A stretch of DNA of 64,000 nucleotides from Roseofilum casamattae BLCC-M143. Lineage in GTDB: Bacteria > Cyanobacteriota > Cyanobacteriia > Cyanobacteriales > Desertifilaceae. Below are positions 45,716 through 56,558 of the stretch, piece after piece (the stretch's first letter is position 1; each line of letters starts with the position of its first letter). The stretch covers positions 62,001-126,000 of the forward strand of contig NZ_JAQOSQ010000010.1 in the NCBI RefSeq assembly GCF_030068455.1. The letters run 5' to 3'. The notes below the pieces were generated by a model that was not told the origin of the DNA, made no database searches, and saw nothing but the letters and a program-made list of their open reading frames with translations. A program made the position numbers and the translations under genes.

Positions 45716-46834
45716 ATGACTCAAAGTAATAGCATCGCTAGATTGCGTCAGTGGACGCTCGCGACCATTTCCCTAATGGCGATCGCTCTCGGAAGCTGTT
45801 CCGGCCGTACTGATGCGAGCAATACACCAGATAATCCCGCTCCTGACACCATCGCCGTTCAAAATGACGAACAACTCGAAGTCGTCACCACCTTTTTACC
45901 CATCACTCAATTTACCAAAGCCGTTGCAGGCGATCGCGCTCGGGTGGTGCAACTGATACCATCGACTATTGGTCTTCACGACTACCAAGCCAAACCTGCC
46001 GATATTCAGGCCATCGCTGAAGCCGATGTCCTAGTACAAAATGGATTAGAAGTAGAAGAATTTCTCGAAGATGCGATCGAGAATGCAGAAAATGAAGACT
46101 TAGCCATTATTGACTCGAGCGAAAATATTTCCAATCTGCTCGCTTCAGATGACGACCATGGCGACCATGACGACCACGACGACCATGACGACCATGACGA
46201 CCATGACGACCATGACCATGACCATGACCATGACCATGACCATGACGAAGAGCAAAAGAAATCCACTCATCACGAAGAGCACGAAAAAGCCGGTCATCAC
46301 GGCCACAGCCATGGAGAATTCGACCCTCATGTTTGGCTCGATCCAAAACGAGCGATCGTTCAAGTTGAAGCCATTCGCGATGGTTTAATTGCTGTAGATC
46401 CGGAAGGCAAAAATATCTACACCGATAACGCTGCCGCATTTATTCAAGAACTACAAACCTTAGATACAGAAATTACGCGATCGCTGCAACCTTACGCCGG
46501 CCAAACCTTCATTACCTTCCACGACTTTGCCAACTATTTTGCCGATAGTTACGACCTCAACGTGCAAGCCTTAGTCGATATTCCCGAAGAAAATCCCTCT
46601 CCTGAAGACGTTCGCGAATTAATCGAAACCGTCAAATCGGAAAATATCCAAGCATTGCTCAGAGAACCGCAAGTGGGGGAAAAAACCTTCTCCACTCTCG
46701 CCAAAGACTTGCAGATTGAAGTGAGCATTTTCGATCCCATCGAAACCGGAGGAGGCAATGCGATCGAGCCTGACTACTATATCACCATAATGCGCCAAAA
46801 TGCACAAAACTTAACCGAAGCTCTGAGTCAATAA
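45716..46834 (+). CDS. znuA: Zinc ABC transporter substrate-binding lipoprotein ZnuA
   Basis: A 372-residue periplasmic metal receptor. The N-terminus carries a signal with lipobox-like ALGSCS. The cluster A-I fold shows TTFLPITQFTKAVAGDRA, IGLHDYQAKPADIQAIAEAD (zinc His), an unusually long His/Asp-rich flexible loop at about residues 143-200, then DPHVWLDPKRA, FHDFANYFA and FDPIETGG. The loop is thought to collect zinc. No znuB or znuC is adjacent, so the permease and ATPase are elsewhere. Probably controlled by the Zur box upstream. Confidence 0.92.
   Translation: MTQSNSIARLRQWTLATISLMAIALGSCSGRTDASNTPDNPAPDTIAVQNDEQLEVVTTFLPITQFTKAVAGDRARVVQLIPSTIGLHDYQAKPADIQAIAEADVLVQNGLEVEEFLEDAIENAENEDLAIIDSSENISNLLASDDDHGDHDDHDDHDDHDDHDDHDHDHDHDHDHDEEQKKSTHHEEHEKAGHHGHSHGEFDPHVWLDPKRAIVQVEAIRDGLIAVDPEGKNIYTDNAAAFIQELQTLDTEITRSLQPYAGQTFITFHDFANYFADSYDLNVQALVDIPEENPSPEDVRELIETVKSENIQALLREPQVGEKTFSTLAKDLQIEVSIFDPIETGGGNAIEPDYYITIMRQNAQNLTEALSQ
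46151..46250. repeat. GACGACCAT/GACCAT microsatellite in znuA
   Basis: About seven GACGACCAT units grade into seven GACCAT units, coding alternating Asp-Asp-His and Asp-His. Both units keep the frame, so the metal-binding loop can change length by slippage. Confidence 0.85.
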
Positions 46835-46946
46835 ACTCAATTCTAGTAAAGTCAACCAAGAAGTCATAATCCCTCTGCGATCGTCCTCCAAAACAGAGGG
46901 ATACACTTCTTTAATTTCCTCCGTGCCTCTGTAGTGTATCTCCCAC

Positions 46947-47540
46947 TCAACTTTCAAAAGACTCCACATCCAAGCTATCCAGAGACACCATAGAATACTC
47001 TTCCTCCAAAAGTAAATCTGGAGTTTCAATAATCACAGGCAAACCCGCCCCCATTAAACCCCGTTTAATTCGTTCTGGAGTTTCTGGAAACACCACAAAC
47101 AACGGCAAAACTTTTTGAGAATTTTCGCTAATAATATGGGAAAAATTCATCGGCATAACCCACTGGTAATTGCCGGCTAACCAAACTTGCGATCGCCGCC
47201 ATCGTCCCAAGAAATCCGAAAAATCTTCATTCGGTCTGTGGATAAAAATTAAAATTTCCACCCCCGTTTTAATTTTCCATTCCGGATCGCACATTAATAG
47301 TCCGAGATCGCAAGGGAGACGAGTTAGACCCACCGGTGGTGCATACGTGCCCTGAGAACCCAACTCATTTCCTTTGAGATCCACAATTGGCAAAGGAATC
47401 GCTATCAGGCTTTCTTCCGGCCGTCTCATACTCGGAAGCCGCTCCATATAAGGGCGATGCTGTTTGAGTAAGGCGATCGCAGATTTAATATTGGTGTACT
47501 CTGCTAGTAACACTTCATAGTGAGATTTCTTAATACTCAT
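46947..47540 (-). CDS. Conserved-looking hypothetical protein
   Basis: A 197-residue soluble protein beginning MSIKKSHYEVLLAEYTNIKS. It has a mixed alpha/beta composition with motifs LPCDLGLLMCDPEWK, FIHRPNEDFSDFLGRWRRSQ and MGAGLPVIIETPDLLLEEEY. No family recognised. It follows znuA convergently, and lies downstream of pilC across a terminator, so its context gives no hint. Confidence 0.55.
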   Translation of the reverse strand: MSIKKSHYEVLLAEYTNIKSAIALLKQHRPYMERLPSMRRPEESLIAIPLPIVDLKGNELGSQGTYAPPVGLTRLPCDLGLLMCDPEWKIKTGVEILIFIHRPNEDFSDFLGRWRRSQVWLAGNYQWVMPMNFSHIISENSQKVLPLFVVFPETPERIKRGLMGAGLPVIIETPDLLLEEEYSMVSLDSLDVESFES

Positions 47541-47580
47541 AACCGAAATCGATCGTCTTCAAACCGGTAAATTAGGCAAA

Positions 47581-47603
47581 CGGAGAATAGCAAGGATTCT
47601 CCG
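47581..47603 (-). terminator. Probable terminator of the pilB-pilT-pilC operon
   Basis: On the minus strand CGGAGAAT and ATTCTCCG pair over a 7-nt loop, followed by a short TTTG. It lies 14 bp beyond the pilC stop. Confidence 0.5.
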
Positions 47604-47616
47604 CTATCAAACATTT

Positions 47617-48855
47617 TTATAACTCTTCAAACACCTTAAACATCGGCAAATACATCGCCAACAAAATCGAACCTACCATACCCCCGATAACCACAATCAT
47701 CACCGGTTCGAGCATACTGGTTAGCCCTTTAATCGCTTGTTCCACTTCATCTTCATAAAAGTCAGCAACCTTCATCAGCATCTGATCGATTTGTCCCGTT
47801 TCTTCACCAATACTAATCATTTGAATCGCTAGAACCGGAAACACTTTATAGCGATCGAGCGCCGTACTAATCATCCCTCCACCTTGGATCTCCTGGCGCG
47901 AGGCTTCTACCGCATCTGCGATCGTTTGGTTCCCAGCCGTGTCTCGGACAATCTCCAACGAAGTCAAAATCGGTACCCCCGCACGAGAGAGCGTTCCGAA
48001 CGTACGGCAAAACCGAGCAGTAGCAGTTTTCTTAATCAGATCCCCAAATAAAGGTACTTTGAGGAACTGTTTATCCATAATTTTCTTCCCTTGCGGAGTT
48101 TTGTACCAGTTATCATAAGCAACCTTCGCAACGATGAGAATGACTAATAACGTTACTGACTTGGCCGGACTTGTTAAAAACGCACTAATCTGCAACATCA
48201 TTTGGGTAAAAACAGGCAGCTCAACCCCAATATCTTCAAAAATTCCTGCAAATGTAGGAATCAAAAAAATAGTCAATGCAATGAAGATAATTACCGCCAT
48301 ACTTCCCACAGTTGTGGGATAAGACATGGCTGACTTGAGTTGGTTTTGCAGTCGAGCTGAATCTTCCAATAATTTAGCCAGACGGTTGAGTACATCATCG
48401 AGTACCCCCCCAACTTCACCAGCAGACACCATCGCCACATAGAGGTCATCGTAGCAAGCAGGGTGTTTGCCCATGGCCTCGGATAAACTCGATCCCTCTT
48501 GTACCTCTGAAGAAATTTGCGTCAGTGCTCTTTTCAACTTGGGATTATCACATTGTTCCGTCAACACCCCCAAGCAGCGCACCATTCCTACTCCAGCATT
48601 GACCATTGCCGCAAATTGCCGCGAAAATACGGCTTTATCTTTCACCGTAACACTGGCAGTCATCGCTGCAAAGTCATCGTTCAACTTGTCCATATCAATG
48701 TTGGCAAAGTCAAACAGAGGAGCTTTTTTAACTTCACCAACTTGCAAACCGCGACTGAGCAATTCAGCGCGAGCAGCACCGAGAGAGTCTGCTTTCACTG
48801 TTTCGCGTTTGGCATTTCCTAGGGGATCTCGAACATCAGCAACAAAGTTAGGCAT
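47617..48855 (-). CDS. pilC: Type IV pilus inner-membrane platform protein PilC
   Basis: A 412-residue GspF/PilC-family protein with three transmembrane helices (about 180-205, 220-245 and 380-400) and two GspF helical domains. Typical pieces are FSRQFAAMVNAGVGMVRCLG, AMVSAGEVGGVLDDVLNRLA and MISIGEETGQIDQMLMKVAD. It anchors the PilB and PilT motors. It is the last gene of the pilB-pilT-pilC operon on the minus strand, 54 bp after pilT. Confidence 0.95.
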   Translation of the reverse strand: MPNFVADVRDPLGNAKRETVKADSLGAARAELLSRGLQVGEVKKAPLFDFANIDMDKLNDDFAAMTASVTVKDKAVFSRQFAAMVNAGVGMVRCLGVLTEQCDNPKLKRALTQISSEVQEGSSLSEAMGKHPACYDDLYVAMVSAGEVGGVLDDVLNRLAKLLEDSARLQNQLKSAMSYPTTVGSMAVIIFIALTIFLIPTFAGIFEDIGVELPVFTQMMLQISAFLTSPAKSVTLLVILIVAKVAYDNWYKTPQGKKIMDKQFLKVPLFGDLIKKTATARFCRTFGTLSRAGVPILTSLEIVRDTAGNQTIADAVEASRQEIQGGGMISTALDRYKVFPVLAIQMISIGEETGQIDQMLMKVADFYEDEVEQAIKGLTSMLEPVMIVVIGGMVGSILLAMYLPMFKVFEEL

Positions 48856-48909
48856 GATTCCATATATTTTGAATGAATTGGGGCGAGTATTTTAGAGTAG
48901 CTGAGACCA

Positions 48910-49989
48910 TTAGAGTTTTTGTTTCGCCGGTTGAACTAGACGCATCAGCTCGTCAACTTTGTTGCATTTACCGATCGCATCTTCATAGGAAACCTGACCC
49001 TCATTTACTAATTTTGCCAGTGACATCTCCATGGTTTGCATTCCCAGTTTTCCGCCGGTTTGAATCGCCGAATAAATCTGACTGGTTTTTCCTTCCCGAA
49101 TCAAGTTGGCGATCGCCGGAGTATTCACCAAAATTTCCTGAGCAGCTCGTCGTCCGCCGCCGATTTTGGCTACTAAGTTTTGCGAACAAATTCCCACGAG
49201 AGAACCAGACATTTGCGCGCGAATCTGCGGTTGCTGAATGGGAGGAAATACATCTAACAAACGGTCAATCGTTCCCGCCGCATTATTCGTGTGCATGGTA
49301 CCAAAAACCAAGTGACCGGTTTCTGCTGCCGATACCGCCAGACCAATGGTTTCCAAATCCCGCATTTCTCCCACCAGAATAATATCTGGATCTTCCCGCA
49401 GTGCGGCTTTCAAAGCATTAGAAAAGCTTTTTGTATCCTCACCTTTTTGCCGTTGGTGGAACAAGCTTTTAATATTCGGAAAAACATACTCAATCGGATC
49501 TTCAACCGTCAAAATATGTTCGGCACGGGTACGATTAATTAAGTCCAGAACTGCTGCCATGGTCGTCGTTTTTCCCGACCCCGTTTGCCCCGTAATCAGA
49601 ACCATGCCGCGCGGGCGATCGGACATCTCCCGCATAATCTCCGGAACGCCCAACTTCTCAAAGTTAGGAATTTTAGAAGCTAAGGCACGCAAGCAAGCCG
49701 CATAACACCCTCGTTCGCGATAGACATTCACCCGAAAACGCGCCAGTCCTTTTACCCCATAGGCACAGTCTAATTCCCAATTTTGTTCGAGATCTTTGCG
49801 CTGATTATTGTTGAGCATGGCAAAGATCAAGCGCTGACAATCTCCTGAATCGAGGTTTTCGCCAAACTGAGGTTGAGGAGTTAACTTACCGCTGACGCGA
49901 AAATAGATCGGCGCTCCTGCTTGAATATGCAGATCCGATCCTCCTTGTTCGATCAAAGATTCCATTACATCTTCAATCATATAATCCAT
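48910..49989 (-). CDS. pilT: Type IV pilus retraction ATPase PilT
   Basis: A 359-residue PilT-family hexameric ATPase. LVLITGQTGSGKTTTMAAVL is Walker A. DPIEYVFP is the Asp box, DPDIILVGEMRDLETI is Walker B, and AETGHLVFGTMHTN is the His box. The retraction-specific C-terminus AIQTGGKLGMQTMEMSLAKL is present. It drives pilus retraction in twitching motility and DNA uptake. Middle gene of the pilus operon. Confidence 0.95.
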   Translation of the reverse strand: MDYMIEDVMESLIEQGGSDLHIQAGAPIYFRVSGKLTPQPQFGENLDSGDCQRLIFAMLNNNQRKDLEQNWELDCAYGVKGLARFRVNVYRERGCYAACLRALASKIPNFEKLGVPEIMREMSDRPRGMVLITGQTGSGKTTTMAAVLDLINRTRAEHILTVEDPIEYVFPNIKSLFHQRQKGEDTKSFSNALKAALREDPDIILVGEMRDLETIGLAVSAAETGHLVFGTMHTNNAAGTIDRLLDVFPPIQQPQIRAQMSGSLVGICSQNLVAKIGGGRRAAQEILVNTPAIANLIREGKTSQIYSAIQTGGKLGMQTMEMSLAKLVNEGQVSYEDAIGKCNKVDELMRLVQPAKQKL

Positions 49990-50054
49990 AGTTGTTTCTC
50001 CTAAGTCAAATTAAGGTGTCTTCAAATCAGAGGTCTCGCCCATACTCGAGTAAC

Positions 50055-52079
50055 TTAATCGCTAAAACGCGGGGTCATGCAATAAGGACAATCGATCCAT
50101 TCTTGTTGCAAGCCAGCCCCACATACACGACAAGTTAAGCCTACTTTACGTTTGGCTTTTAATTCAGCTTCCAAGCCACTATCGGTAAAGGTCACCCGCT
50201 CGACTTCTTCCAAAGTCGTCGATCCTTCCCGAACCAAGTTTAAACTGTAAGCTAACAAGGTAACCATCCCTTCTTCAACAGCAGCTTCTTTAATCCGCTC
50301 TGTGGGAGCACCTTGGTTGATTAAAACTTGGAGATTCTCTGTAATTCGCAGCAGTTCGTACACCCCGCAGCGTCCTTTATAGCCAACACCATTACATTTG
50401 GGACAGAGTTCTCCAGCTTCTTTCAGTTTAGAGCGTTCGTCTGGAGCAATTGTATTGGCTTTATATAACGTTAAGTTACCTTCGTTGCCGGCACTTAAGC
50501 CAAACCGAGCTAACTCTTCTTGAGTCGGCGTATATGGGATTCGGCATTCGCTACAGACGCGCCGCATCAGCCGTTGTGCCACTACTCCCAGCAGCGCTCC
50601 AGAGACCATGAACGGTTCGACTCCCATCTCATCTAAGCGGGCGATCGCGCCAGAGGCATCATTAGTATGCAACGTTGTCAATACTAAGTGTCCGGTGAGC
50701 GCTGCTTCAATTGCCGTTTTCGCCGTTTCTTTATCTCGGGTTTCTCCCACCAGGATAACATCGGGATCTTGTCGCAAAAATGCCCGCAGAATTGAGGAAA
50801 AGTCCATTCCCTTTTCGCGAATAACCTGTACCTGGTTAATCCCCGGAAGGGCATATTCAATCGGATCTTCTGCTGTCGAAATATTAATTCCCGGATCGTT
50901 ACGTTCGGCAAGAATAGAATACAGCGTCGTCGATTTTCCCGATCCCGTCGGTCCGGTAACCAGAATTAATCCAAACGGACGAGATGCCATTTCGCGGACC
51001 AATTCTAACGTCTCCGGACTGGTAATCAGCTTATCTAACCCCAACTGCGTCGAAGAGTTATCCAAAATTCGCAGAACAATTTTCTCGCCATAGCGCGAAG
51101 GGAGAGTATTTACCCGAAAGTCTACTTTACGACCTTGGAAAACCCGGCGAATTCTCCCATCTTGAGGCTTGCGTCGTTCGGCAATATCGAGATCGGAAAT
51201 AATCTTAAAGCGCGAGGTAATTGCCGGCACAATCTTCTTCGGAAAGGCTGGAAACGGTTCTTGCAAAACCCCATCTTTACGAAAGCGAACTCGCAGATGG
51301 TTTTCCTGAGGTTCGACATGAATATCTGAAACCCCTTCTGATAGTGCTTTTGCCAGAATTTGGTTCACCGCCTTAATCACCGGCGCGCTTTCTGCATCTC
51401 CAAGAGCCTTGTTTAAATCGGCATCAGAGAATTCATCATCGCCAGCATCTTCGAGATCGCCATCCTCAAATTGAGCAATATCAATCTCCAACTGTCTGGC
51501 ATCAACTTTTTTCACGTCAGGTGATTTTTTCACCTGTTCGTCCAGATACTTGGAGATGATAGCTTGAAAGTCTTCGGTGGTAATCACCATGCGATTCATG
51601 GTAAACCCTTGCGGTCTCAGAACTCGGTTGAGATCGTCTTGAGCAGCTAAGTTATCCGGATCGACCAGAGCGACTAAGACCGCTGGAGGATTGGCATTAT
51701 TCTTGGAGAGGGGAACCAGTTGGTAGCGACGGCACAGATCCAGGGGAATTAAAGTATCGATTAACTCATTAACCTGCTCCGTATTAATTTCGCTAATTTC
51801 CGGATCGAGAGAGTCAACGCCGTATAAGATCTTCAGTTCAAACAGTTGTTGTTTTTTGTACTGGCGGACTAAGTCCGGCGACAGTTGCTTGCCCGTAAGC
51901 TGTTCGAGAACATCGGTCAGAGAGCGGTTATTTTTACGACTTTCTACTAGGGCTTGCTCCATCTGTTTGCGGTCGATAAACCCGGACTGCACCAGTTGAT
52001 TGCCAAAGGGAGAAAGATTATTGGCTGCAGCAATTAAGGCTTTAGACTGCTGCCGTCGCTGCATAGGTGATTTCGTCAT
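50055..52079 (-). CDS. pilB: Type IV pilus assembly ATPase PilB
   Basis: A 674-residue GspE-family extension motor. Residues about 1-150 form the N-terminal regulatory domain. The core has LILVTGPTGSGKSTTLYSIL (Walker A), DPDVILVGETRDKETA (Walker B), AALTGHLVLTTLHTND and zinc-ligand motifs CSECRIPYTP and CPKCNGVGYKGRCGVYELL. A further C-terminal zinc-ribbon CRVCGAGLQQEWIDCPYC is a cyanobacterial feature. ATG 52079 is preferred over TTG 52100. It leads the operon. Confidence 0.94.
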   Translation of the reverse strand: MTKSPMQRRQQSKALIAAANNLSPFGNQLVQSGFIDRKQMEQALVESRKNNRSLTDVLEQLTGKQLSPDLVRQYKKQQLFELKILYGVDSLDPEISEINTEQVNELIDTLIPLDLCRRYQLVPLSKNNANPPAVLVALVDPDNLAAQDDLNRVLRPQGFTMNRMVITTEDFQAIISKYLDEQVKKSPDVKKVDARQLEIDIAQFEDGDLEDAGDDEFSDADLNKALGDAESAPVIKAVNQILAKALSEGVSDIHVEPQENHLRVRFRKDGVLQEPFPAFPKKIVPAITSRFKIISDLDIAERRKPQDGRIRRVFQGRKVDFRVNTLPSRYGEKIVLRILDNSSTQLGLDKLITSPETLELVREMASRPFGLILVTGPTGSGKSTTLYSILAERNDPGINISTAEDPIEYALPGINQVQVIREKGMDFSSILRAFLRQDPDVILVGETRDKETAKTAIEAALTGHLVLTTLHTNDASGAIARLDEMGVEPFMVSGALLGVVAQRLMRRVCSECRIPYTPTQEELARFGLSAGNEGNLTLYKANTIAPDERSKLKEAGELCPKCNGVGYKGRCGVYELLRITENLQVLINQGAPTERIKEAAVEEGMVTLLAYSLNLVREGSTTLEEVERVTFTDSGLEAELKAKRKVGLTCRVCGAGLQQEWIDCPYCMTPRFSD

Positions 52080-52399
52080 AGGGGGTGGAGATCTCCTCAA
52101 TATAAATTAATTTAGATATCCTTGGAAAAACCAGCCATCGGTTTAGGAGGGTTATGGAAGGTGCTGTTCGCCAGTTCTTCCGTGCTTCTATTATGCATGT
52201 TACCTAATGGGGAAAGAAAACGACCAGATGAGATTTGATTTTTCTGGCGCAACCGCAATCGGATTTTAATCTGGCGATCGCAACAAACGGTCAACAGACA
52301 AGATAAACTTAAGGACTAGACTCGATGTAATGAGTCAAGATACCATCCCAGTAAGGATGGGTCAAAGTCATGTAGCGTTTTAGGTTTAGGTTATCCCCG
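52080..52399. other. Divergent control region between pilB and grpE
   Basis: This 320-bp stretch has no gene. It must hold the promoters of the pilus operon and of the chaperone cluster. AT-rich patches near 52100 and 52340 could be -10 regions, but I see no clear match. No CIRCE-type inverted repeat (TTAGCACTC-type) is present. Confidence 0.4.
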
Positions 52400-53194
52400 A
52401 TGAGTGACGAGTCAAAGCAGGTAGAAAATCCTCAGAGTCCCGCTGTAGAGGACTCTCTGCATCCAGAAACCATTTCTCCTCAACCTTCAACCGAACCAGA
52501 GGGGAGTGTAGCAGCAGGCATGGTTGAGGACGCTAGTGCATCCCCGGAAGAGTCCGTAGAATCTCCGGAACCGGCAGTAGAAGAGATCCCCGTATCGGAT
52601 GCGGCTGCTGCCAATCCAGAAGCGGTTGCTGCCGATATGGGACAAGCGGCTCTGCTTGCCGAAGTCTTAGCCAGTAAAGAGATGCAACTGGAAGCATTGC
52701 AACAAAGCCATGATGAAGTTAAGGCTCAGTACCAGCGACTGGGAGCCGATTTTGATAATTTCCGCAAGCGGACGACGAAAGAAAAAGCGGACTTAGAAGA
52801 GCAAATTAAGTGCAAGACCATCCAGGAGTTATTGCCGGTAGTGGATAACTTCGAGCGCGCGCGATCGCAAATTAAACCCCAAGATGATGGGGAGATGAAT
52901 ATTCATAAGAGTTATCAAAGCGTTTACAAACAACTGGTGGATTGTCTGAAGCGAATTGGCGTCTCTCCCATGCGGGCTGAAGGTAAAGAATTTGACCCGA
53001 ACCTACATGAGGCTGTGATGAGGGAACCCACTGCCGAACATGCAGAAGGCACGGTAATGGAGGAATTGATGCGAGGCTACCTGCTCAACGACCGTGTATT
53101 GCGCCATGCCATGGTCAAAGTTGCTGCCGCAACCGAAGCGGTAGAAGCAGAAGACAATCCGGAAGAACCCGGAGAAGAAAGCGGCGAAAGCTAA
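52400..53194 (+). CDS. grpE: Nucleotide exchange factor GrpE
   Basis: A 264-residue DnaK nucleotide exchange factor. A long acidic N-terminal extension (residues about 1-85) is followed by coiled coil ([21 protein letters not shown]), the conserved [19 protein letters not shown] and the C-terminal beta-domain [14 protein letters not shown] ... [21 protein letters not shown]. First gene of the grpE-dnaK-dnaJ cluster. Confidence 0.95.
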   Translation: MSDESKQVENPQSPAVEDSLHPETISPQPSTEPEGSVAAGMVEDASASPEESVESPEPAVEEIPVSDAAAANPEAVAADMGQAALLAEVLASKEMQLEALQQSHDEVKAQYQRLGADFDNFRKRTTKEKADLEEQIKCKTIQELLPVVDNFERARSQIKPQDDGEMNIHKSYQSVYKQLVDCLKRIGVSPMRAEGKEFDPNLHEAVMREPTAEHAEGTVMEELMRGYLLNDRVLRHAMVKVAAATEAVEAEDNPEEPGEESGES

Positions 53195-53342
53195 GGCGAT
53201 GGTGCAAAATAAGCAGTAAGCAGTGGGTAGCATTAGGTAAAGGCACAAGCGGGAGAGCGTTTGCCGTTCATCTGAGACCAGAGCCGACGAGCGAATACCC
53301 ACAACCGATAGCCAGTTACTAACCGAAAAGCGTGCGATTACA

Positions 53343-55298
53343 ATGGGAAAAGTTATTGGGATTGACTTAGGGACAACTAACAGTTGCGTAGCCGTATTAG
53401 AAGGAGGTCAGCCCGTGGTGATCTCCAATGCCGAAGGGGGCAGAACCACGCCAAGCATGGTCGGTTTTGGCAAAGCCGGCGATCGCCTAATCGGTCAACT
53501 GGCCAAACGGCAAGCAGTTACCAATGCTGAAAACAGCATTTACAGCATCAAACGCTTTATCGGCCGGCGGTGGGACGATACGGAAACCGAGCGCTCTCGG
53601 GTTCCATATAAATGCATTCAAGGGCGAGATAGCACCGTAGACGTCAACGTTCGCGGACGGACCTACACTCCCCAAGAAATCTCCGCCATGATCTTGCAAA
53701 AACTAAAGCAAGATGCGGAAGACTACCTTGGAGAACCGGTGACCGAAGCAGTGATTACCGTTCCGGCTTACTTCACCGACGCTCAACGGCAAGCAACAAA
53801 AGATGCAGGAACTATTGCAGGATTGGACGTTCAGCGTATCGTCAACGAACCGACTGCCGCTGCACTCTCCTACGGTTTAGACAAACAAGATGAAGACCAA
53901 CTGATCCTCGTCTTTGACCTCGGAGGTGGAACCTTTGATGTTTCCATCCTGCAACTGGGAGATGGCATATTTGAAGTCGTTGCGACCTCCGGTAACAACC
54001 AACTCGGCGGCGATGACTTTGACAATTGTCTGGTGAACTGGATGATTGAAGCCTTCCGAGACGCCGAAGGCATTGACCTTTCCGCAGACAAAATGGCCTT
54101 ACAGCGGCTGCGGGAAGCGGCAGAAAAATCCAAAATCGAACTCTCCAGCCTGCAAACCACCTCCATCAACCTCCCCTTCATTACTGCCGACGAAACCGGT
54201 CCCAAACACCTAGAAATGGATCTGACCCGGGCCAAATTTGAAGAACTGGCCAAAGAAATGATCCAGGCCACCCTAGAACCGGTGGAGCAAGCCCTCAAAG
54301 ATGGGGAAAAAAGCAAAGAAGAAATCGATCGCATCTTGCTCGTCGGCGGTTCCACTCGCATCCCTGCGGTACAAAATGCCTTACGCCAATATTTTGATGG
54401 CAAAACCCCAGACCGCTCGGTCAACCCCGATGAAGCCGTTGCCCTCGGTGCTGCCATTCAAGGCGGAGTCATTGGTGGCGAAATTAAAGACCTGCTCTTA
54501 CTCGATGTCACTCCCCTGTCCCTAGGCATCGAAACCCTGGGGGAAGTCTTTACCAAAATCATCGATCGCAATACCACTATTCCCACCAGCAAAACCCAAG
54601 TCTTCTCTACGGCAACTGACGGCCAAACCTCCGTAGAAATTCACGTTCTGCAAGGGGAACGAGCCATGGTGACTGACAACAAAAGTCTCGGTAAATTCCA
54701 ACTGACCGGCATTCCTCCCGCTCCTCGCGGCGTCCCCCAAATCGAAGTCTCTTTTGAAATTGATGCCAACGGTATCCTCAAAGTCTCGGCAAAAGACAAA
54801 GGAACCGGACGAGAACAGAGCATTGAAATTACCAACACTGGCGGTCTCAGCCAAACTCAAATCGAACAAATGCGTACCGAAGCGGAAGTCTATTCCGAAT
54901 CCGATCGCACGCGCCGGCAATTAGCCGAACTGAAAAACCAAGCCGAGGGACTCTTCCAAAGCTACTACACCACCTTGCAAGATAATGGAGAGGTCATCGC
55001 AGAGGAGTTGCAAGCCGATGCTCAAGGACGTATCGATAGTATTCGCGCCGCTCTCAGCAATCCCGAATCAACCGTAGACGAGGTGAAAGAACAAATGAAT
55101 GCTCTGCAACAAACCCTATTTGCTATTGGTTCATCGGTTTACGCCAGCTCTACTCCTCTTCAAGAGAGCAACGCAGATGAAACAGTTTTGGATTCATCGG
55201 CTGCGGCTGAAGCGGCGGTAGAATCGGCGCAAGAGGATGATGATTTTAACTTTGATGAGGACGAAACCGTGGCGGCAGACTATGAGGAAATCCAATAA
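53343..55298 (+). CDS. dnaK: Molecular chaperone DnaK
   Basis: A 651-residue Hsp70. [18 protein letters not shown], the ATPase phosphate loops [17 protein letters not shown] and [18 protein letters not shown] and the linker [20 protein letters not shown] are complete. The acidic C-terminus ends [12 protein letters not shown]. The layout with grpE and dnaJ matches the main cyanobacterial DnaK2. It folds and remodels proteins with DnaJ and GrpE. Confidence 0.97.
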   Translation: MGKVIGIDLGTTNSCVAVLEGGQPVVISNAEGGRTTPSMVGFGKAGDRLIGQLAKRQAVTNAENSIYSIKRFIGRRWDDTETERSRVPYKCIQGRDSTVDVNVRGRTYTPQEISAMILQKLKQDAEDYLGEPVTEAVITVPAYFTDAQRQATKDAGTIAGLDVQRIVNEPTAAALSYGLDKQDEDQLILVFDLGGGTFDVSILQLGDGIFEVVATSGNNQLGGDDFDNCLVNWMIEAFRDAEGIDLSADKMALQRLREAAEKSKIELSSLQTTSINLPFITADETGPKHLEMDLTRAKFEELAKEMIQATLEPVEQALKDGEKSKEEIDRILLVGGSTRIPAVQNALRQYFDGKTPDRSVNPDEAVALGAAIQGGVIGGEIKDLLLLDVTPLSLGIETLGEVFTKIIDRNTTIPTSKTQVFSTATDGQTSVEIHVLQGERAMVTDNKSLGKFQLTGIPPAPRGVPQIEVSFEIDANGILKVSAKDKGTGREQSIEITNTGGLSQTQIEQMRTEAEVYSESDRTRRQLAELKNQAEGLFQSYYTTLQDNGEVIAEELQADAQGRIDSIRAALSNPESTVDEVKEQMNALQQTLFAIGSSVYASSTPLQESNADETVLDSSAAAEAAVESAQEDDDFNFDEDETVAADYEEIQ

Positions 55299-55430
55299 CT
55301 GAACTTCGGCTGTATATCCCCAAACTCAACGCTTTGCCAAGAGACGATCTCAAATTCCAGAGACCGCTATAATAAGGTGGAGTGAACCTCTCCACTTTAG
55401 TCGATCCATTTCCGAATAACAGAGCGCCCT

Positions 55431-56558
55431 ATGGCCGATTATTATCAAACTCTCGGTGTTTCCCGCGAAGCCAATAAAGAAGAGATCAAGCGAGCCTACC
55501 GCCGGCTGGCGCGAAAGTATCATCCGGACGTGAATAAAGAATCCGGAGCTGAAGATAAGTTTAAAGAGATTAACCGGGCCTACGAAGTCTTATCCGAACC
55601 GGAAATGAAGGCTCGATACGACCGGTTTGGTGAAGCTGGAGTTAGTAGCGCTGCCGGAGGAGCTGGCTTTAATGATTTTGGTGATATGGGCGGGTTTGCT
55701 GATATCTTCGAGAGCTTCTTTAATGGATTCTCGGGAGGAGGGCCGGGAGGCCAAAGTGCCAGACGGCGCGGCCCGGCTCGCGGCGACGATTTACGTCTGG
55801 ATTTGAAATTAGATTTTAAAGAGGCCATCTTTGGTGGAGAAAAGGAAATCCGCATTAACCACTTAGAAACCTGCAAAACCTGTGGGGGTTCGGGGGCCAA
55901 ACCGGGAACGAAACCGGTAACCTGCCAAACCTGTGGGGGTTCCGGGCAAATTCGGCGAGCGACGCGCACCCCCTTTGGTAGTTTTACCCAAGTTTCGGTA
56001 TGTCCGGCTTGTAATGGTAAAGGCCAGGTGATTCAGGATAAATGCAATGATTGTGGCGGTGCTGGCAATAAGCAGGTGACGAAGAAACTGAAAATTAACG
56101 TGCCGGCTGGAGTCGATAATGGGACGCGCTTGCGAGTCTCGAATGAGGGAGATTCCGGCCAGCAAGGCGGGCCTCCTGGAGATTTGTATGTCTATTTGTT
56201 TGTCAATGAGGATGCTGATTTCCGGCGCGATGGTATTAATGTCTTATCGGAGATTAAAGTCAGCTATTTGCAAGCTATTTTAGGCAGCCGCGTTGAGGTC
56301 GATACGGTGGATGGAACAGAGGAGTTAATCGTACCGGCAGGAACGCAACCGAGTACGGTGCTCACCTTAGAAAATCGAGGGGTTCCTCGGTTGGGAAATC
56401 CGGTCAGTCGCGGCGATCATTTAATTACGGTGATGGTGGAAATTCCGAATCCAAAACAGTTGAGTGCGGACGAGAAACAGTATTTAACCGAGTTAGCGAA
56501 GTTGCGCGGCGATCGCACGGATAAAGGCGGTGGCTTTTTAGGAGGGTTATTTAAGTGA
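55431..56558 (+). CDS. dnaJ: Molecular chaperone DnaJ
   Basis: A 375-residue type I J-protein. The J-domain has YHPDVNKE with the HPD triad, and a Gly/Phe-rich region follows. Four CxxCxGxG zinc repeats ([32 protein letters not shown]) and the C-terminal substrate-binding domains complete it. Its stop overlaps the next gene's GTG (GTGA), coupling the two. Confidence 0.96.
   Translation: MADYYQTLGVSREANKEEIKRAYRRLARKYHPDVNKESGAEDKFKEINRAYEVLSEPEMKARYDRFGEAGVSSAAGGAGFNDFGDMGGFADIFESFFNGFSGGGPGGQSARRRGPARGDDLRLDLKLDFKEAIFGGEKEIRINHLETCKTCGGSGAKPGTKPVTCQTCGGSGQIRRATRTPFGSFTQVSVCPACNGKGQVIQDKCNDCGGAGNKQVTKKLKINVPAGVDNGTRLRVSNEGDSGQQGGPPGDLYVYLFVNEDADFRRDGINVLSEIKVSYLQAILGSRVEVDTVDGTEELIVPAGTQPSTVLTLENRGVPRLGNPVSRGDHLITVMVEIPNPKQLSADEKQYLTELAKLRGDRTDKGGGFLGGLFK

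Noticed and set aside
46151-46250. Possible CRISPR or regulatory array
   Set aside because: Units are contiguous without spacers and lie in frame inside znuA.
46006-46439. Long frames on both strands over the znuA repeat (Trp/Ser-rich, His/Gly-rich, Met/Thr-rich)
   Set aside because: They are shadows of the GACGACCAT/GACCAT microsatellite in znuA; none has a family match or a ribosome binding site.
46870-46901. Terminator after znuA (TCCCTCTG...CAGAGGGA)
   Set aside because: There is a stem but a long loop and no adjacent T-run, so it is too weak to list.
52080-52399. CIRCE element before grpE-dnaK
   Set aside because: No TTAGCACTC-N9-GAGTGCTAA-like inverted repeat found.
53870-54457. A 195-codon minus-strand frame inside dnaK
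   Set aside because: Antisense shadow of a highly conserved Hsp70 gene with Ser/Arg-rich nonsense content.
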